The notes under the pieces are model-generated. The model was not told the origin of the DNA. It did not search any database and saw nothing but the letters and a program-made list of their open reading frames with translations. This document shows positions 60,723-64,000 of a DNA stretch of 64,000 nt, in pieces. Position 1 is the first letter of the stretch, and the number at the start of each line of letters is the position of its first letter. Source of the DNA: Guadua angustifolia (taxonomy: Eukaryota > Streptophyta > Magnoliopsida > Poales > Poaceae). A program made the translations under genes and the position numbers. The stretch is taken from positions 20,684,852 through 20,748,851 of the forward strand of contig CM070520.1 in NCBI GenBank assembly GCA_036346375.1, written 5' to 3'.

Positions 60723-61473
60723 TGATAGGCTAATTCTGCATGCGATTAACTAATAACACAATATCTAGTAGTTTGATAATAGCCATTAAGTACCAAAAGT
60801 TTCATACATATAGTACCATCGTTGATTACATTGCAAGGTCGTCCCAGCTGGAACTCGGGGAAAAGAACAAGGTCTACCCCCTCCTGGTTCTGGAATACAT
60901 GCATCGTAGAGGTGCCGAAGAACAACAGGGAAGAAGTTGAGGACATGGTCGTGCGCCAATCTTGACGTCAAGGGGGACAAAGTGGCGCCGCGCTAGCGCT
61001 TTGTCGGACAGCGCTAGCAACCGCAGTGCGACTATAACAGCTTCTTCTCCTTTTTCTTCGGCAAAACCCTAGTTCTTGATCTCCTGTCTTCGTATCTGTC
61101 GCATGGGGTGTCGCTGGCCTTATATAGGCGATGGGAGTGAGGAGTCTTCTACTTGGACAAGAAGAAAGGGGTGGCCCGAGACGGTGCGTAGGGATTAATT
61201 GTTGAAAGACTGACAGGTGGGGTCACCCTTTCCTCTCCTTGTAAGGGCATGTACAATAGTATATGTTGTTATGAGATAAAGAAGGCCAACCGTATTTGAT
61301 TAGAACTCTATCTCATATCTGTATGAGCGAATTTGAACTCCTCTCTTTCTTCCTATATATTGGGCACCCACCATTGTATTCAATCAATCTAATAAAACGA
61401 GAGAGAATTCCACCCTTATATTGTGTTTCTTTGTTCTTACTCTTGTGATTGCGACGACGAATTCTGTGATTAA
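60723..61473. other. LTR-like but unassigned DNA
   Basis: No gene. It contains a TATA-like CTTATATAGG at about 61110 and AATAAAACGAG near 61390, an arrangement like the promoter and poly(A) parts of an LTR. I could not define its ends or a duplication. Confidence 0.35.
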
Positions 61474-64000
61474 TGTAGGGTCGAGGATGCGCCTAGAGGG
61501 GGGTGAATAGGCGTTTTACGAAATTCGATCGCTCACTAAACAATTCGCTCTAATCAACCCCTATGTCAAAACCTAATCAAATATATATGCGGAAGCGATA
61601 AATAGGTTTTGACAATTAAAGCCTAAATCAACTAGGCTCACTAGTGCACTAACTAAATTATGTCTCTAAACTAGAATTGCTAAAGTGATCAATCAATTAA
61701 CACTAAGCAATTCTATTACAATCAAGCAATTGAACAATATACTAGAAATGTAAATACTTGAAAGTAAAAGAGACAACCGATATTTTTCCGTGGTGTTTGG
61801 AGATTTGCCGGTCTCCCCTAGTCCACGTTGAGGCAAGCCCAACCACTTGGACCGGCTCCCGCTCGAGCACCCGCCTCTTTCCACTAGGCGTGGTTTTCAC
61901 GCTATGCCGTAGGCTCAACCCGAACCTTCACAAACTTCGCCGGGGCTTCTCACAACCTTGAGAGCTCCCGCGCATGACGCCTACGCCGTCTAGGAGTCGG
62001 CAACCTCCAAGAGAAACAAGCCGCTCCTTCGCTTGAACTTCACCGAGCACAACGAATGCGCTCCCGGTGATCACCAAGTGCAACACATGCACAAGGACCT
62101 CCCTCAAGTGCAACACATGCACAAGAGGCTCTCAAACCACTCCCTAATTGCAACACATGCAATTAGTGCTCACACTTAAGCTCAAAAAGCAAATGGAGAA
62201 GAGCAACACATGCACACAACTCCTACACAACAGCAACGACCTGCCCAAGCCCCCCAAGGGGTGTATTTATAGCCCCACCAAGAAAATTAGCCGTTGAGGG
62301 CTAAAATGGGCAGAAATCAGCTAAGGCCGGTACTACCGCCCACATAGGGCCGGTAGTACCGCCCCTGACCTCCAACGGTCGGCAACGGATATATTCCCGG
62401 TACTACCACCCTCTAAGGGCAGTAGAGTACCGACTTTCTGATACTCTGCTCCCCACAGCGGTAGTAATTGGGCGAAGCACCACCGAAAACACACGACGGA
62501 GAAAAGCTACATAACAATATTGCGGTAGTCAAAATAGCGGTACTACCGCACCTCCACTTGATCTTCTTGCCTCTGAGAGAAAACCAGAATTCTACTTTCA
62601 AATCCATTTCTCCAAAAACCAAAACTCATTCTTTGAGCCTCATAGATGATCAACACATGATCATACACTCGTGCAAAACACATTTGCACCAACTTAGCTC
62701 ATGCTCAAAGAATTTCAACCAAATTGCGAAAACACATCTCGCAACCAACTCAAGATCTATTTGCAAAACGTATTAAGCAAATCAAACTCGAGTTTATGAG
62801 ATTAATCCCACTAGCCATGTGAAGGTCAACACGAGACCCAGTCAACTTGCCAACACCCGTTGCAAGCCCTATTCACATGCTCTCGAATTCGGACTCATAA
62901 ACCTCGGTTTATTCGCTGTGAACTTGCAAACAACACAATAAACACATTTCATGCTTGAGCACTACTCTTTGCAACACATGCAAAAGTCTAGCTCCAAGCA
63001 ACATCAAATCAAGATGCATGAACTCTCTAATTGCAACACATGCAATCCTCTAGTTCCATGCAACACCAAAACCAAACATCAACTAAAACCAAATCACACG
63101 TATGAGCTCTTTACTCGCAACACATGCAAGCCTCTAGCTCCATACAACCACATAAATACCGAATCATGCTTGAGCTCTCTCCTTTTGCAACACATGCAAA
63201 ACTTAGCTCCAAGCAACCATAAGATTTTGAAAGATTGTTTTGTAATTGAAACAAAGCATGAAGCTTCAACATTCGCAACACATGCAAAAGTGAACTTCAC
63301 GCAAAAGCCAACGCACTAGCTTATCCTATTTGCAACACATGCAAATCAAAGCATTATGCGAAAACCAAATGCAACCAAGTATAAGTTTAACCCATTCGCA
63401 ACACATGCCAAATGGTTAACCCTCATGCAAAAACCAAATCAACCATAAGACAACCATTTGGATTTGGTTTGAGCTCGAGTGAACGCGGAATGAGATCATC
63501 AACACATGATGAAGCTCAAGCTAGAAGACAACCCCTCTTAATAGCACGGCGATAAAAACCTTAGACTCAAAGACTACAAAGTCCTTAGCCTATCTAATTA
63601 TACCTTCGCCGCCGCGCGCAAGCAATCCCCTTTGGGGTCTTTATGATCATCACTCGACTCCTCTTTTAACTTCGGGATCTATTCTTGACGCCCATCAACT
63701 CATGATGCCGTCCTTGTCCCATTCTCATCATCTCATTCATCTTTGGACCTAACTCAATCACAACTCATAAAATCGTTAGTCCAAGATGCATGGTTGTCTC
63801 AATTATCTCTTTCACTCCATTAACACATAATGGATGCCTTTAGATCAATTGAGCACAACCTAAATCAATTTGAATGATTTATATGAGTCTTAAGTACAAT
63901 AATGCAACTCATGCTTTATTATAATTAAGAGCTATTCACTTGTCCTTAATTAATCACGGAACACCATCAACACATGATGAAGTGCTCTTTAATGATTAAT
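61474..64000. mobile_element. Second copy of the ACACA-hairpin LTR family (runs off window)
   Basis: Begins TGTAGGGTCGAGGATGCGCC like the insert at 43332 and follows it to the window edge, with indels (for example the 44640-44760 block is shortened). The preceding bases ATTAA (61469-61473) are the candidate target duplication. The end hairpin (61490-61513), a GGTAGTACC palindrome cluster (62320-62420) and the ACACA hairpins are all present. Confidence 0.88.

Noticed and set aside
1..64000. tRNA and rRNA genes
   Set aside because: None was recognised by eye. The tRNA-like words at 24654 and 29034 are retroelement primer-binding sites.

Overview
This window is nuclear DNA of a flowering plant, very probably a grass. 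It has GT-AG introns, three conserved plant housekeeping genes and grass-type transposons: Sirevirus-like Ty1/copia elements, long solo LTRs, CACTA, hAT and MITEs. The species cannot be named from the sequence alone.

Three host genes can be assembled exon by exon. Positions 1-2185 (+) hold the last six exons of organellar GATB, which makes the B subunit of glutamyl-tRNA(Gln) amidotransferase. Positions 3367-7866 (-) hold a complete six-exon gene for NC2alpha/DRAP1, a histone-fold corepressor of TBP. Positions 53931-58793 (+) hold a complete four-exon gene for an ARGLU1-like SR-type protein. All splice junctions keep frame.

The roughly 45 kb between NC2alpha and ARGLU1 is almost entirely transposons, many nested, with boundaries fixed by target-site duplications (TSDs). 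An outer copia element (10800-30566, TSD TAACC) has its integrase split by a younger copia element (15120-26003, TSD TCAAC). A truncated CACTA transposase fragment follows (31818-33776). Next is a decayed hAT transposase gene (37153-47283, minus). It is split by two solo LTRs of different families, 38886-42184 (TSD CCACC) and 43332-46857 (TSD CCTGG). Removing each insert plus one TSD copy restores the local reading frame. A small TIR element (48223-53457) carries a 3.7-kb solo LTR (48532-52268, TSD CTTGT) and a hAT-type MITE (52826-53362, TSD AAAAGCAG). Right of ARGLU1 are an LTR fragment, a CACTA end and a second copy of the 43332-type LTR that runs off the window.

The most unusual signal is structural. 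In the 43332/61474 LTR family about twenty short hairpins per copy share a fixed ACACA loop, while their stems differ and co-vary. In addition, all three copia-type LTR families carry a hairpin about 15-25 bp inside one LTR end, with a conserved G-rich loop (GAGGGGGGTGAA) and stems that differ between families but stay complementary. Both patterns suggest selection for RNA or DNA structure in these retroelements.
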